Shown here piece after piece: positions 25,465-38,200 of a stretch of DNA of 64,000 bases. Both the position numbers and the translations under genes were made by a program. Source of the stretch: Petrosia ficiformis (Eukaryota; Porifera; Demospongiae; Haplosclerida; Petrosiidae); the NCBI GenBank assembly GCA_947044365.1, contig OX345650.1, forward strand, positions 553,501 through 617,500, written 5' to 3'. Position 1 is the stretch's first letter. Each line of letters starts with the position of its first letter. The notes under the pieces were generated by a model. It saw only the letters and a program-made list of their open reading frames with translations, did not search any database and was not told the origin of the DNA.

Positions 25465-26829
25465 TTAATGAGCTAGACTCTTCTCTTGTAAATACAACAC
25501 ATTTTACAGAATAATATGAAAAGAATTGTAACTCTAAACTGGATTGATGAAATTGAATTATAAAATAGTGAAAATTAATAACTAACTGTGTTCATATAAA
25601 CCGAATTGAAACGAAGAGAAATATGAAAGATTTTCTCCAGTGGCATATCTCTTGTAGCAATCATACTATCATAATGACTTTTACTATAAATGAATAAGAA
25701 TTTGATAAATAACTATTATATTTTGTTTACAGTATAAAGCATAGAGTCTCTTTTAAATATAATTATATTGATGCTATATAGAAGGGTCAGTGTATACAGT
25801 CATTAGTTGTATGTTATATAAACACTTATATAAATTTATTGACGCATCACTATTTCTTATGACATCATTAGTCTGCAAATAGAAAGAATGTCTAGCTTAC
25901 AGATGTTATTGACCTTACATCCTCTTTTACAGGACAATAAAAAAATATGCTATTGTATTAGGAAATTAATCTTTCCAGATCATCAGTCATGATATAATCA
26001 TAACATAAATAATAATCTGTATTAAGACTTCTCTTGCCCTTACTTCTTCACTAACTAGGACACTGCATGTACATTACACAAACACTCTCAATATGTTGTC
26101 CCTCACTACCCATCTGTATTGTCTGTATGTCTGTCTGTCCATTTTACAATAATCAGTCTGTCATTGTCGTATATACCTATGCACAAGTAATATCTCTTCT
26201 TCTGTTGCATCTCTTGCTGAAATTCTCTTACAACATTCCACAATCCCTTCTTTAACCAGCTCTTTCCATATGGAGGATATTCTTTCGGGGCACTCGGGAT
26301 GACTTGACATCTCGTTTTTATGATCCATCATTCTCTCGTCATATACAACGCCAGTCAATCTGCAATGACATGATACGTTACGATATTAAAAAGTGAATGT
26401 ATTTTTTTCAGTTTGGGAATCTGTTTATACATATAACCTGAATTTCCTTATAGTAAAAACAACACATTTCTCTGCAGTGCACTAAATGGCTTTGGAAATA
26501 CAGCGTAGTAAGGTAATTGATAGTGGATTTGTATGTCTGTGTATATGCATTCCTATGTACATAGACGTAATGTTATCGTGGTTCATTATCCACACTTATG
26601 CACCTATTATAATTATATTTAATATATATTATATATAGCTGATCTGAAAAAGACAAAGATTTGGTTGCACTTTTAAAAGGTTTCTTACTCACACAAACGG
26701 ACTGCCGCCGATACTCTCTCTATAAATGCTCCTTCCCCGACTACCAGAGAATACTGAGTCGTTAGATTCCCTTCTTGTGTCATTTGTTGTGAGATCAGCT
26801 AGACGCTTCAGCAAGGTCTCCTCGCTCAT
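21949..26829 (-). CDS. HDAC6-like: HDAC6-like deacetylase with one catalytic domain and a ZnF-UBP finger
   Basis: Class IIb zinc deacetylase; HDAC6 deacetylates tubulin and binds ubiquitin tails. Sixteen exons, all phases closing, 620 residues: 26693-26829, 26177-26359, 25587-25683, 25326-25397, 25103-25128, 24951-25055, 24820-24888, 24638-24764, 23832-23957, 23682-23771, 23212-23318, 23075-23154, 22731-22912, 22561-22677, 22077-22352, 21949-22017. The catalytic core retains RPPGHHAE, the zinc ligands in [11 protein letters not shown] and [11 protein letters not shown], and the catalytic tyrosine in EGGYNLS, so it should be active. It aligns best with the second human domain ([11 protein letters not shown] against RTGLVYDQNMM). 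A Pro/Glu-rich linker (about 180-300 nt) precedes the ubiquitin-binding finger [20 protein letters not shown] and the terminal NKFGG. Human HDAC6 is 1215 residues with two catalytic domains; here there is no room for a second. Confidence 0.93.
23340..23682. repeat. (TACA)n microsatellite in HDAC6 intron
   Basis: A TACA tetranucleotide array of more than 300 bp, running right up to the donor of HDAC6 exon 23682-23771. Confidence 0.95.
24250..24460. repeat. Dispersed ATAACTAAAA element
   Basis: Contains repeated, partly self-complementary TTAGTTAACTAAAACTAAAA and CCTTTTAGTAAGCC motifs shared with 30735-30960, 37935-38210 and 38945-39405. It lies in an HDAC6 intron. Confidence 0.7.
25410..25462. 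repeat. (GA)n microsatellite
   Basis: About 25 GA units just upstream, on the gene strand, of the acceptor of HDAC6 exon 25326-25397. On that strand it is a CT tract. Confidence 0.9.
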
Positions 26830-26980
26830 CTTCAATGTTGATTCTATACTCTCTATCTGGGGAGTGGCTATATATACCATGTCCACATCCACATGCACAG
26901 TTGCACACAGCCGGACGTAGAACGTACCAATCGCGCGTATTACGCATATAAATCTATGGTAACCAGACAGTGTTGCTATC
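26830..26980. promoter_or_regulatory. Bidirectional HDAC6 / WDR49-like promoter
   Basis: 151 bp separate divergent start codons. It includes CCAAT followed by CGCGCG and TACGCA (about 26928-26945). A GGTAACC motif resembles half of an RFX X-box. Core promoter elements are inferred, not shown. Confidence 0.5.
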
Positions 26981-29900
26981 ATGGGGGATAGACAAACAGA
27001 AAGGGAAAATAATAGCAGTAGTTGTCTTTTATCAAATCAAAATGTATCAACAACCAAATGGACTGAAAACCTTCCATCAGAACAAATGATTCATGATGAA
27101 GACAGTACTCCTCAACAAATGAATGATGCTATCCACACTACATCAAATGAAATGAAACCAATTGGTACATTAAAAACAGATTACATTATTTAGTATTTTC
27201 ATGAATTACAGGTGATTGTCCGCCACCTTCGAGTGGTAGATCCAGTGGAAAATCAGTCCAAATCAGAGAACAGGCAAAGGGATCTCCAGGTTCTACTCCA
27301 ATTCCTTCACAAGCTTCACAAAAATTGGCAGAATCAGACAAGCTTGAAGATCAGATCAATCTGCAACATTTGGTTGAATTAATGAGAATATTTTATGTAA
27401 GTCAAAACGATTATATAATTATATGCAACAATCATTAAAATTTATAGGAAGCAGATGAAAATGGCAGTGATGGTTTGGATATAGATGAATTTCGTGCTGC
27501 ATTTGGTCAGATACTTGGTAAAGGCAAAAATGATCAACAGGTGAGTTTATTACATTTCTTTTCTACTACCTATCTGCAATACTCTTGTAGATGGCAATTA
27601 TGTTCATGAAGATTGATACTAATTGTGATGGGACAGTGGACTGGGTAAGTAAACCTGCTAAACTGATACATATGGATATGTATATACAGGGCCGCCATGA
27701 GGGGGAGACAACTGGGGCAGTTTGCCCCGGGTCCCCTGACCCAACTTTAACTTTATAGTGGGGGCCCAAGTTTTACATTGCTGCCCTGGGCCCACTAAAA
27801 CCTCTTAGCACCCTTGTGTATATATACAATATTATAGGATGAGTTCTGCACATACATGCTGTTAGAATATCAGGAAAAAGATTCAATGGCGGGAGAAAAA
27901 CTGCCTCCATTTCCATACCCACTCAAAAGGATTCCAAGGTAGACTTAAATTACCCACTGGAATGTTATTTACGTCTGTTTCTTTAGTCCACATAAGGACA
28001 GCATCAGTAGAATTACTGTATTAACAAATGTAAGCCGAGGATGTGCCAGTGGAGGAGAAGAGAGTGAGGGAAATTTAGGAAAGGAAGGGAATGTTGTGAC
28101 TGTTAGTAAAGATGGCATGATATGTTTCTGGAAAAGTAATTTTACATTAAACAGGACGATACAGGTACACTAGAATTAATACCATGTTGTTCACATTATA
28201 AACACATATATATCATAGCTTGAGTGCAGTAAACCAAAGCTCTTATGGGTCACTGATATGGTAGTGATGTCTAATGTACATAAAATATTATTATCTTTCA
28301 CAGACAGTGTGCTTGGTAAGATATCAGTTTATCAAATGTAATGCTATTTTCATGTAACATGCAGCTGTTCATGATTTATCGATGCCAACATTTGAAAGAG
28401 TGTTTCATATAACAGCACTACCATACTGTGCAGTAACACTTGATTATTGGTGAGTTTATGTATCAGTGATGCCGTACTAGTACTGCTAGTGCAGAATCCT
28501 CACAACCATGGCATGGTAAATAGCATGGTGATGAGGTTTTTATGCAGCATAGATTTTGAAAATTTGAACACTTTTATAAAGGTATGATGAAAAGGATTAT
28601 GATCATTCTGTACTTGTTTTTGGTGACTCCGGTGGTGGCATCTGTATAATGGAATTTAGGAGAGCTACTAGATGTCTATTTGGAGTGTCTGCATCAGCCA
28701 AACAAGGTATATTATATCAGTTAGTGATGTGGAGTGATACTTATCTAATACTAGATTGTGTTCGCATTGCATTTCCTGAACTGCAACAGCACAAATTTCA
28801 GGGAATGAAAACAATTTATTTACCAAAAGTATGTTTTTCTCAGCTACCAGCATCTACTCATCTATTAATCATCCATCCATCCATCTATCCATCCATTCAT
28901 CTATCCATCCATCCATCCATCCATCCATCCATCAACCATTCCATCTATCCATCCATTCATCTATCCATTCATCCATCCATCCATCCATCCATCTATCCAT
29001 CCATCCATCCATCCATCCATCCATCCATCAATCCATCCATCCATCCATCTATCCATGAATTCATCAGATCCATTGTGACTGGGTGAACAAAGTGAGATAC
29101 TGGTCTTGTATGGAAGGGGTTTTGTCATGTTCCTGTGATAGTATCTCTTCACTGGTTATCACAGATATTAATGGTCGTAAAGAAAGGTAGTCAAATGAAC
29201 TTATTTTATAAACATACGTATACTAAATTCACAGCAATGTCTTTCAAGTTTGGAAAGGGGTTATAACATTTGATTATTCCAGAGAATGGAATATAATTGG
29301 TTAGTTTCTAATACTAAGTACATGTATTTGTGCTCCTGTACATGAAACATTGAGAAACTAGAACTATAACTAAAAGTTATCACATACTATAATATAAACT
29401 AATAAGAGACAGTCAAATCCTTCGAGTTGCTACTAGCCTAACACACTCATATATATAATTTTTATTTATTTCAGCAACTGGAGGAATGGATAGAGATCTG
29501 AGACTATGGAATCCTTATGTTACAACTAAACCAACTGCTGTAAGTTATTCAAAGTATGTATGTATAATAGTCACTCTAACAGTAGAATAGAAGGATGTAC
29601 AAGATTAGGGGCAGAGAGGGGGAATTAGAAAGTAGTACATTTATGTATCTTATGTTCTACAATATTCCTCCTTACACTTATGCAGTATTATTGTGGTTCT
29701 AGAGTCTATATATTATTTGGGAGCCAGCCCCCCTCATCCACTGTTGTACGTAATTCATTCATTTATCCATCTATACATTTTCAGGTGTTGAAAGGACATA
29801 ACACAGCCATTTTCCATGTAGCAATCAACCATATGGATGGTCACATTCTAAGCTTTGCAAAAGACATGGTATGTTATTTCAAGAGATTTAATTAAAGAAG

Positions 29901-32900
29901 TGATTATTTTTATTACAGGAATTACGAGTCTGGTCAATACAAGATCAGCTGTGTTTGCAGACTTGTAACAAATTTCAACAACTTGAACACATAATTCCAT
30001 ATGCCTTCTATTTCCATCCACCTACTTCAACACTTCTAGTTGGAAATGATCATGTACGTATGTAAATATATCTGTCATGTTTGTATCAGTATTATATATT
30101 AATAACAGCTAGGAGCCTTGGAACTGTATCGTGAAGAAAATCAAAAAAAGACAGACATTGTTAGTCATGAGTATCCACTGTGTGGAGCTCTTTACAACTA
30201 TAACTTTAATCAGGTTAGCTTACATGTGCTTGAAGATGGTCATGTGTTAATCATGTGACACACAGGTTGTTAGTGCCTGCCATGGTTCAGTAGTTGCTGT
30301 GTGGGATGTTGATACAGGTGAAAAAACAATACAGTTTTCTCAATGTCATGGAAACGTTGAGATCACTGCGATGGCATTTGATCCATCCGGTCGAAGGCTG
30401 ATTACAGGTGGGCGTGACGGATCTATTAAGTTATGGAACTTTAATAATGGAGCATGTCTGTCTATATTGGAAACACGCTATGAAGCTGAGGTGAGGATTT
30501 GTGAAATAAAACAACTGTTTAACTAGTGTAGTATTGTGTATAATTTTTAGGTGACCTGTTTTTGTTTTTTAAAACAAAAGATTGTCGCTAGTGGGTGGAG
30601 TCAAGTGATTGCTGAATATAGGTAAATACATTACCGTGATGTTGTAATCTTGTTTTTAGCTTTAAAATTAATAACATCAATTTTATTTAATTTTTTGACT
30701 CACGCTAAAAAATGTTGACTAACTTGGATGTATATTATTGTGAATGTGTTTAGTTACCTATAACTAAAAACCCCTTTTATTAAGGCATTATCACTTTTAG
30801 TTAACTAAATTACAGGTCTGCAGCAATAACTATAACTAACTAAAACTAAAATTGGCCATGATGGGCCCTTTTAGTTAGTTAACTAAAACTAAAACCCTTT
30901 TAGTAAGCCTAATATTATTTCAGTTAACTAAAAGTGGTCATTATTGGCAACACTATTAAACAGAATACTTGTTAGCTTCTGTGTAATTATGTTAATGCAG
31001 AGATATGCGTGAAGCTGATGATATCATTCCAAAATATTGGGGTGATGGGATACATAGTGATGATATATTATGTATGGCTTATCAAGAGCCCGATGTACTA
31101 GTGACAGCTAGTTATGATGGTGATATAGTTCTATGGGACATGGAATTAGAACAACCTATATCAATACTAAATGATACTGATAATCAACACAACAGTCAAC
31201 AGTACAGACTATTTAGTAAATTGTGTTCTAATAATAATAAGAGTTTGGGTACAGAGAATTCTACAAATAAGAGAAAAAGCAAGTGCTATAGATACTTACC
31301 TATAATATCATCTACTTCATTCACCTATCCATCATGCATGCATCAATCAATCAATGTAACACCAATCCCTCTACATTTGTCCATCCATCCAGTCCATCCA
31401 TTTTATTCACTCGTCCATCCATCCATCCATCCATCCATCTGTCTAACATGATAGTATTATATATTGTGTTGTGTATATCTTGCAATTTTTCATATTATTT
31501 TCATATTCCATTTCAGCATCAGGTTCTCACAAAACCTATCATCCCGTACTATCCAAGCCAAGGTACACAAGAAGTCCCTCAAAATTGAAAGAAAGGAAAA
31601 AGGACAAGCCAAAATTTGGATATACAGATAACACCACTATAGAACAGGTAAATATTTATTTAAAAAGCAGTAATTATGTTTTGACGGCATAGCTCATGTT
31701 GATTCTATTTCAAGGTTTTGTTTCTATCTGAGAGAGAGAAAGACACAGAGACAGCAACTCTAGTTGCATGTGGAGCAGGTGGGATAGTACAGTTCTGGAA
31801 CATATTTGGAGGAGGTTTGATTGGTGAATTCAAAGTATTTGATAGTGGTAGTCGTATAGTGTCAAGCATAGAGGAAAGTGAACTCAATAGTCTACACTGT
31901 GTCACTGCATGTAGAGCTCATTCTAACAATCTAACTTTGATAACTGGTACCACACTGGGCCATATACAGGTAAAGTCTCTTTATCTTTTCTTTAAACATA
32001 CATGTACATACATGTACATACATGTTACATGCTACCAATACAGTACATGTCTGATAAATAATTATACACACACTTATTTCGAATCTTTGACAGTGTTGTC
32101 ATCTCCAGGCTAGGTCCATGGTTGGCCATCAAATGAATTTACAATATAGTGTAGAGTTTATATAGTAGATCTCAAACATCATGTGACTCCAGTAGTGTAT
32201 AGTACATGGAACAATATATCAGATAACGAACAATACAGTACAGAGACAATTAGTAAATAAATGTTTTCAGAGGGCTGTACTTCTAGTATTAGTTCAGGGC
32301 TGTTACAATTATATAAATCATATTGAAGGTAAGAGTTATATAATTATTATGTATTCCTAATTGCTATAGTGAGTTAGAGTTTCAAGTTTTTAAATATTTC
32401 TATATATTGGGTATTGGTTTTATGTTTCTCCAATACATTGACTCAATGTAAGAGAACTTAATAGTGAAGATGGAAATCCATTGTTGATTTCCCAGTTAGT
32501 GTTCAGGTCGTGAATTATTCTAACTGATGACAAAATCTTTGAAAATGCCTTCATAAAATAATTAGCATATAATTATGTATGTATTAATTTTGTATTGTGT
32601 TCCTATAGGTTTGGGACATCAGTGAATACTGTATTGATGTTCCAAGTAGTTCAAGACCAGTGTGTGATCCACCATTATTAATAAATGCATGGAAAGGACA
32701 CTTTGCTAGTGTGGTCAGCATTGATTTAGCAGAGGATAAGGAACTGATTGTAACTGCCTCTACTGATCGTTGTGTATGCTTGTGGACAATCAAAGGAAGA
32801 TATATTGGTGAATGTTATACTTTAGTTAATACGTTACATTTTAGTATTGCACTTCAGGAACATTTGGTGAGAAGCAACCATGGAAATTAAATCATCCGAT

Positions 32901-33835
32901 TGTGTGTAGCAACCTACCACGTAAAATACCTCCTGGTCTTCATCAAGTAGCATCATTTAATACCCTTCAAACTGTTGCTGGACCTTCGCCATCAAAGTGG
33001 AAGTGAGTATTATGTAAGAAGATATCATGTAGTAGATTTTGCGGAATAAATAAATGTTGCTCTTGTCCGGCTGTGGATTAGCACTGAAATGTGTGATAAC
33101 TCAAACAGCTTTTTATTTATGGGTGAGCCCCACTCTAGCAAATTGCTCTCTGATCTTGCTTGCTTGAATAGTTAGAAGAACCAAGCCCTGAAGCCCAACT
33201 AGAGATTTAACTAATTGTAAACTAACAATACACAAAAGAATCATGATATGTCTAAGAGCAAGAGCATACACAACATAATACAATAAGCACTTAATGACAT
33301 ATAACTTACCATTAACACTTACATATAATCATGCATATATAATTATATATAATTATAATTGTTGCATAAATTATATATAATATTACATTACATTGAAGAC
33401 TCAGTTCTTCTTTACTGTAGACTAGCACGATCGCTGTTCATGATTCTAATGAAAGAACATTACTTGCAATCGTCACATAAACCTCGTGATAGTATAATAC
33501 CTGGTGAATACGAGTTAGATGATAGTTACATTAATGATATATTAGGAGAGTCATGCAAAAGAAAAACCCGTTTCAGACAACCAATTAAACTGCAAACTTC
33601 AGAAAGTCATCCCCTTTCCATTTATTCATCACTGAAGTGTCCCGAGCTTCAAGAACCCATCTTCAATCAGTCTCCATCAGGTTCTTTATATCGACAGTGC
33701 CTGATAGGCAGGAAAAAAGGAAACTCCAGTTGTACGGAAGAGGAAAAATCTTTAATTGGTATGCCAAAAAATATGATAACAGAGAAAATGTTACTGCCAC
33801 AACTTAAAAACATTGGTTGCGCTAATATCAACTAA
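26981..33835 (+). CDS. WDR49-like: EF-hand/WD40 protein of the WDR49/WDR64/EFCAB8 family
   Basis: Large WD40 protein with N-terminal EF-hands; in animals this family is mostly testis/cilium-associated and its biochemical role is unknown. Twenty-three exons, all phases closing, 1161 residues: 26981-27164, 27212-27396, 27448-27540, 27591-27644, 27838-27938, 27987-28164, 28219-28315, 28365-28449, 28582-28828, 29068-29186, 29235-29299, 29475-29539, 29785-29868, 29919-30053, 30109-30213, 30266-30490, 30551-30621, 31001-31248, 31517-31647, 31715-31969, 32609-32807, 32858-33002, 33421-33835. Two EF loops: [12 protein letters not shown] (slightly irregular) and [12 protein letters not shown] (canonical). 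WD blades include [52 protein letters not shown] and [13 protein letters not shown], followed by the family string [10 protein letters not shown]. The 3' end of exon 31001-31248 is the least certain junction. It is head-to-head with HDAC6. Confidence 0.88.
27687..27816. mobile_element. hAT-like MITE, 130 bp, perfect 8-bp target duplication
   Basis: Starts CAGGGCCGCC and ends AGCACCCTTG (imperfect inverted repeats). It is flanked by TGTATATA at 27679-27686 and 27817-27824. The interior is strongly GC-rich (GGGGGCCC blocks) inside an AT-rich intron between WDR49-like exons 27591-27644 and 27838-27938. Confidence 0.78.
28866..29060. repeat. (ATCC)n microsatellite
   Basis: An ATCC/ATCT array filling the WDR49-like intron 28829-29067 almost to the acceptor. 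Confidence 0.95.
30735..30960. repeat. Dispersed ATAACTAAAA element
   Basis: Contains ACTAAATTACAGGTCTGCAG followed by CAATAACTATAACTAA. This matches the reverse complement of copies at 39060-39260 (GTAGACCTGTAATTTAGTTA). It lies in a WDR49-like intron. Confidence 0.75.
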
Positions 33836-34001
33836 TCACATAATTATATTATAGTAATTACACAATGTATTATACTAATATATATTGTTGCCCATACATG
33901 TGCAGTGACTGTTGGATATATTCAACTTGCAAGGATGAAAGTTAGCTACAGTAAAAGTATATAATACAATAATATAGAAGTCACTCTGCAAATACATGAC
34001 T
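33836..34001. other. Tail-to-tail 3' region of WDR49-like and CYTH genes
   Basis: 166 bp, AT-rich. No recognisable element. Confidence 0.7.
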
Positions 34002-35107
34002 TCATTTTTTTTGTTCGAGAAGATCCATGTATGCGCATGTTATAAGATCTTCATTACTGATTCCTAATTTCATCATCAGATCATGAGCAATTGCCTCTCC
34101 TTCAGATATAAGCTGTCCATTATTCATACACACCTACAGGTGTGGAGGATATTGAATTTATTACACATACAAGTCTAACTAACCTCCAGTTCCATATAGT
34201 CACCTAATCCTTCTACACTATCAATATGTATTCGTGTTTGTCCCACTATAAATAGCTGTCTAACTTTGCGCACACAACCTATGAAAGAATAAACATATAC
34301 TTGAATACAACCACATATACACAATTAAAAAGGACAAATTAACACATATACAGTTTATATATACACAATCAAAGGACAAATTAACACATACACAGTGTAT
34401 ATATTTTGAGAAATGAATGAGAGCTATTGGTTGCAGTAAAGAGTAGATAGATGGTAATATAATTATTTTTGTATGTACCTCTCACGCCCAATGCATTACT
34501 TAGTGTTAGTTTGAGATCAGATGGATTAGGAACAATAGTATACATATAGTCACTCTGTTTGGGTCCTGAAATATCATTCCGTTTGTAGAAGATGAGCTTA
34601 CCAGTGGTAGCACCTTCTTCAATTCTTAACTAAAATAGAGAAGTCATATACGAGATGTTAAATATAGCAATTATAATCACTATTACTATACATATCTCAT
34701 GGCATCTCATGAAAAGAGCACTACCATGATCCGGGTGACTTGCCACTAAGATAAGCTGCACATTGAAGGAGCAACATACAGGATCATAGCCTGAGGGTGT
34801 ATTATTTTCTAAATCTACAAGATTACGTACTTTCCTTTCATGAGATCCGTCTTATGTTGCAAATATACAATGAGAATGATTGATCACTGAATTGATGTAT
34901 GGTACCTTCAATCTTCCATTTTTAGCATTGAAGAAAGTATCTTCTTGATTCAACTGTGTACCTACAGGATAAAATTACAAATGATAACTTTTATATCTCA
35001 ATATTTCTTGCAAACATGTCACCATCAGCTCCACTGAGTCGTTTAGCAGTGTCCAGCAATGTGTGGAGATCCTTGACCTCAGCTTTTACCTCTACATTAG
35101 AGGGCAT
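34002..35107 (-). CDS. CYTH-domain protein (CyaB/ThTPase superfamily)
   Basis: Members of the CYTH superfamily use an eight-stranded tunnel to bind triphosphates with divalent metal. Characterised relatives are class IV adenylate cyclase and thiamine triphosphatase; animal proteins of this subtype have no firm substrate. Five exons total 519 nt (172 residues): 35023-35107, 34906-34961, 34479-34629, 34184-34278, 34002-34133. The N-terminal [11 protein letters not shown] is the NxEIKA-type variant of the ExExK signature, in which the first glutamate is Asn. Further CYTH motifs are [17 protein letters not shown] (the substrate-binding lysine/arginine strand), [32 protein letters not shown] and the late [16 protein letters not shown]. 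The start lies 162 bp from the stop of the next gene on the same strand. Confidence 0.85.
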
Positions 35108-35269
35108 TGTCCTGGTCTCCTAGAATGTCTTCATGAAGTTCACGTGTGCAGCGCGTGCTGGGCTGGGTCCAACACTAAACGCGGAAGGGCCGCCAGCGTT
35201 GCGAGCATGAGGTGTTTATAGAAAAATAATAATTTAATAAGTATTATATATATACAACTTATAATGATA
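35108..35269. other. CYTH gene upstream region / 3' region of the death domain-NHL gene
   Basis: 162 bp with a GC-rich stretch (about 35140-35210, including CACGTG at 35141-35146, AGCGCGTGC and CGGAAG) typical of a CpG-type promoter for CYTH. It also serves as 3' flank of the upstream same-strand gene. Confidence 0.5.
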
Positions 35270-38200
35270 CTAAAATACTTGTATTCTATTGTTTAGCATG
35301 TCACAAACATAAATATATCCATCTTCATCAACTGTGATCCCTTGAGGAGCAGAAAATTCACCAGATTCAATTCCCTCTTGCCCAAAACATGTAATAAATT
35401 GACCAATGGTATCAAAGACTGACACACGACAATTACCTTCCTCTACTACATAAATGTAACCTTGCTCATCAATAGCTATACCTCTGGGTTCCATTAACTG
35501 ACCCTTTTCAGATCCTCGGCCAGCTATACTATTAATACATTGATCTTTACTGTTGAAAACAGCAATAAGATGATTTCTTCGATCAGTTGTATACATACAA
35601 CCTTTGCTATCAAAATCAACATCATAAGAGCTTACAGCATATACTACTCTTTGGAATTTCATTTCACTAGTGAATACTTGTACGCGGTCGTTGTTATGGT
35701 CGCAGATGTTGATTGTGTTATCATGTGGTGATATCTGTATTCCATAGGGAAAACAAAATTGTGCAAATTCATCACCTTTGATTCCAATAGAGCGTATTGG
35801 TGTACCTTCTGGAGAGAACAGAAAAACACAGTGGCTTCCAGAATCAACTACATATATAACACCATCCTTATCTATTGCTATTCCATTGGGTATTTTCATA
35901 GGTGGACCAGTGCGTGGACCTCCAATAGTAATAATCGTTTTGCCCGTGATTTTATTCAGAAAAATAACTTTTCGACCTTTGCTTTCTGAGGCAATTAACA
36001 GTGTAGAATTAGGTACGGTTTTGACTGCGTATGGATAGTTTAATCCATCAAATACTCTGACTGGATAACCAAGTAATGTGGGGCTTTGTTTGGCACGAAA
36101 CGTGTAAATACCTATACCTTTTACTGGTTTGTGATTAGATTTGATTTGAAGATGATATCTGCCTCTGACTGATGGATGAAAATTCATTGACATTGTTTGT
36201 GTCAAGACTGAAGTGTCTACTGTTACCGGTACAGTAGTTATAGAGCCATCAGCTAGAGCTTTTATCTCAGCCATATAAGTGACCTTTTTCTTACTGAGCT
36301 TCACAGTATCGTCAACTGGTAGAGTGAGTCTAAAGAAACTGTTAACTTTCACAACTAGTGGTTCATTTAGTTTTAGCGTATACTCCACTGTTGGTGTCTG
36401 TTCAAAGTCAATGTCTTCATCTGTTGCTAAGATTTGACCTTCAGTTTCAACAGGAGTCTGTATAGAATAAATGTTATATATAATTATATATTATGTATAA
36501 TTTTACACTTTCCAATCTGACCTCTTTTAGTGAGTCCAGCAACTGTTTCAAAGCTTTCCCTTCTGCACTTGTAATTCTTCTAGCCCTCTCATTACTCCAG
36601 TAGCTCATTTTAGCCTCTAATAGCTTATCCCTCAATTCCATAGATTTTTCTAATGGTTTCAACCAGTCCAGTAACCTCTGGTCTTCATCAACATCTCCTT
36701 CTGCACCTTTCATGACTAATTCATCAGTTAGCTCTTGCATATCTTCATCTTGAAGCTTGTCTTGTGTCTCTGTAGCCATCTTCTGAGCCCTTTTCTCTCT
36801 TGCTGTACAGATAGTAAGCTGTGCTTCCTTTCCTTTGATTTCCTCTGTTAAAGTGTCCACTAGGAGCTGCACAGTGACATAGACAAAACAATATAACAAT
36901 AGTGAATTGTGGTATACTTTGTTTTGATATCATGAAATTTAAACATGATAGCTACTTGATAAGACAGGAGTATACCTTAAGCAGAAAATTGTTTAACTTA
37001 GCAATTTGGTACCCACAAACAATAATAACATTATAATGGTTGAAATTTTATTATACTCATAAAATGGGTGCTCGCCAAACCCACACTCTGCTAGATTAAG
37101 TACATGCTATATACAATTGTCTCCTTTATGTAATCAGTGACTGTTCAGGCTATAATTAGCATACCAATGTATAGATTCATACATCATTTAGTTGTAAACT
37201 CACCTTGAACACAGATGAACAGAACATAGTGTTGGCTGCAACTTTCTGTTGTAGAATGTGATCAATTTTTAAAGCGTATTGCATCATCTTGGCTTGTAGG
37301 AGACCTGCAGCTCCCTGTACCTGATGAACTTGTTGACATTTTGAGAGCAGGAGTTGATGCTCTTTAATGAGGACATTTCGTTTGCTAGTTAACTCTTCAC
37401 TGAGTGCTTTAATCTTTTTGCTAATTCCCTCTATATCTTCTTGTAAATTTTGACTCGTGGAGATTTTTTCGTCAATGATATCAAATATCACTTGTTTCTC
37501 TTCTTGCCCTTGAGCAGCTTGAAACAGGATTATTTCGTGAGTAGTAGTGTCCTTCTGATGTTGATATACCTCTGATTCTTCTTCAAGTATCTTTTGTTCG
37601 TCTTTGTCATGGTGAAATGCTTGATCATACAACCTGATGACAGCTTGTAATGCTTCTATCTCCACTTTCATCTTGTCCTGTTTGATTTTCATCTCTTCCC
37701 TCTTTTGTCCGTTCTCACTTACTTCATCGATACATTGTTTCAGCTCCTGGAACAGATGAGCAACTGAAACTTCTAAAACTCTTTTCTGCTGTACATAAAC
37801 TCGTAATGGCTTGATTTTTTCTGCTAGCTGACTGTCCCTCTCTTTCAGCTCATCTATTAGGCTTTTGATCTCTGGACTATTTAGAAGTCCAATCTGTTTA
37901 TAATAGGATAATATATATTTTATTAGTATGTCTAGTTTCTCACAATTTTAGTTTTAGCTAAATTAACTAAACGGTGAATAATGAAGTCCACAGAAAAAAA
38001 CAAATACTCTCTTTCCAGGAAACAGCATGGCCATAGCAGAACTCAAACCACTGACCATTTGATCAGAAACCCTTTTAGTAATGCATTGTTAACTTAAATT
38101 ACAGGTCTAAATATAACTAACTAAAATGAAAAATAGCCAATAATGGGCATTTCTAGTTAGAACTAAAACTAAACACAGTAAATCCTGATATTATTTAGTT

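Noticed and set aside
26689..26982. N-terminal extension of HDAC6 upstream of 26829
   Set aside because: The frame is open further upstream but overlaps the start of the divergent gene at 26981. The downstream ATG gives a compact N-terminus, so the extension is probably 5' UTR.
31249..31451. Extension of WDR49-like exon 31001-31248 into Thr/Ser/His-rich sequence
   Set aside because: The continuing frame runs into an ATCC repeat. A donor GGTACAG at 31249 joins in phase to the exon at 31517.
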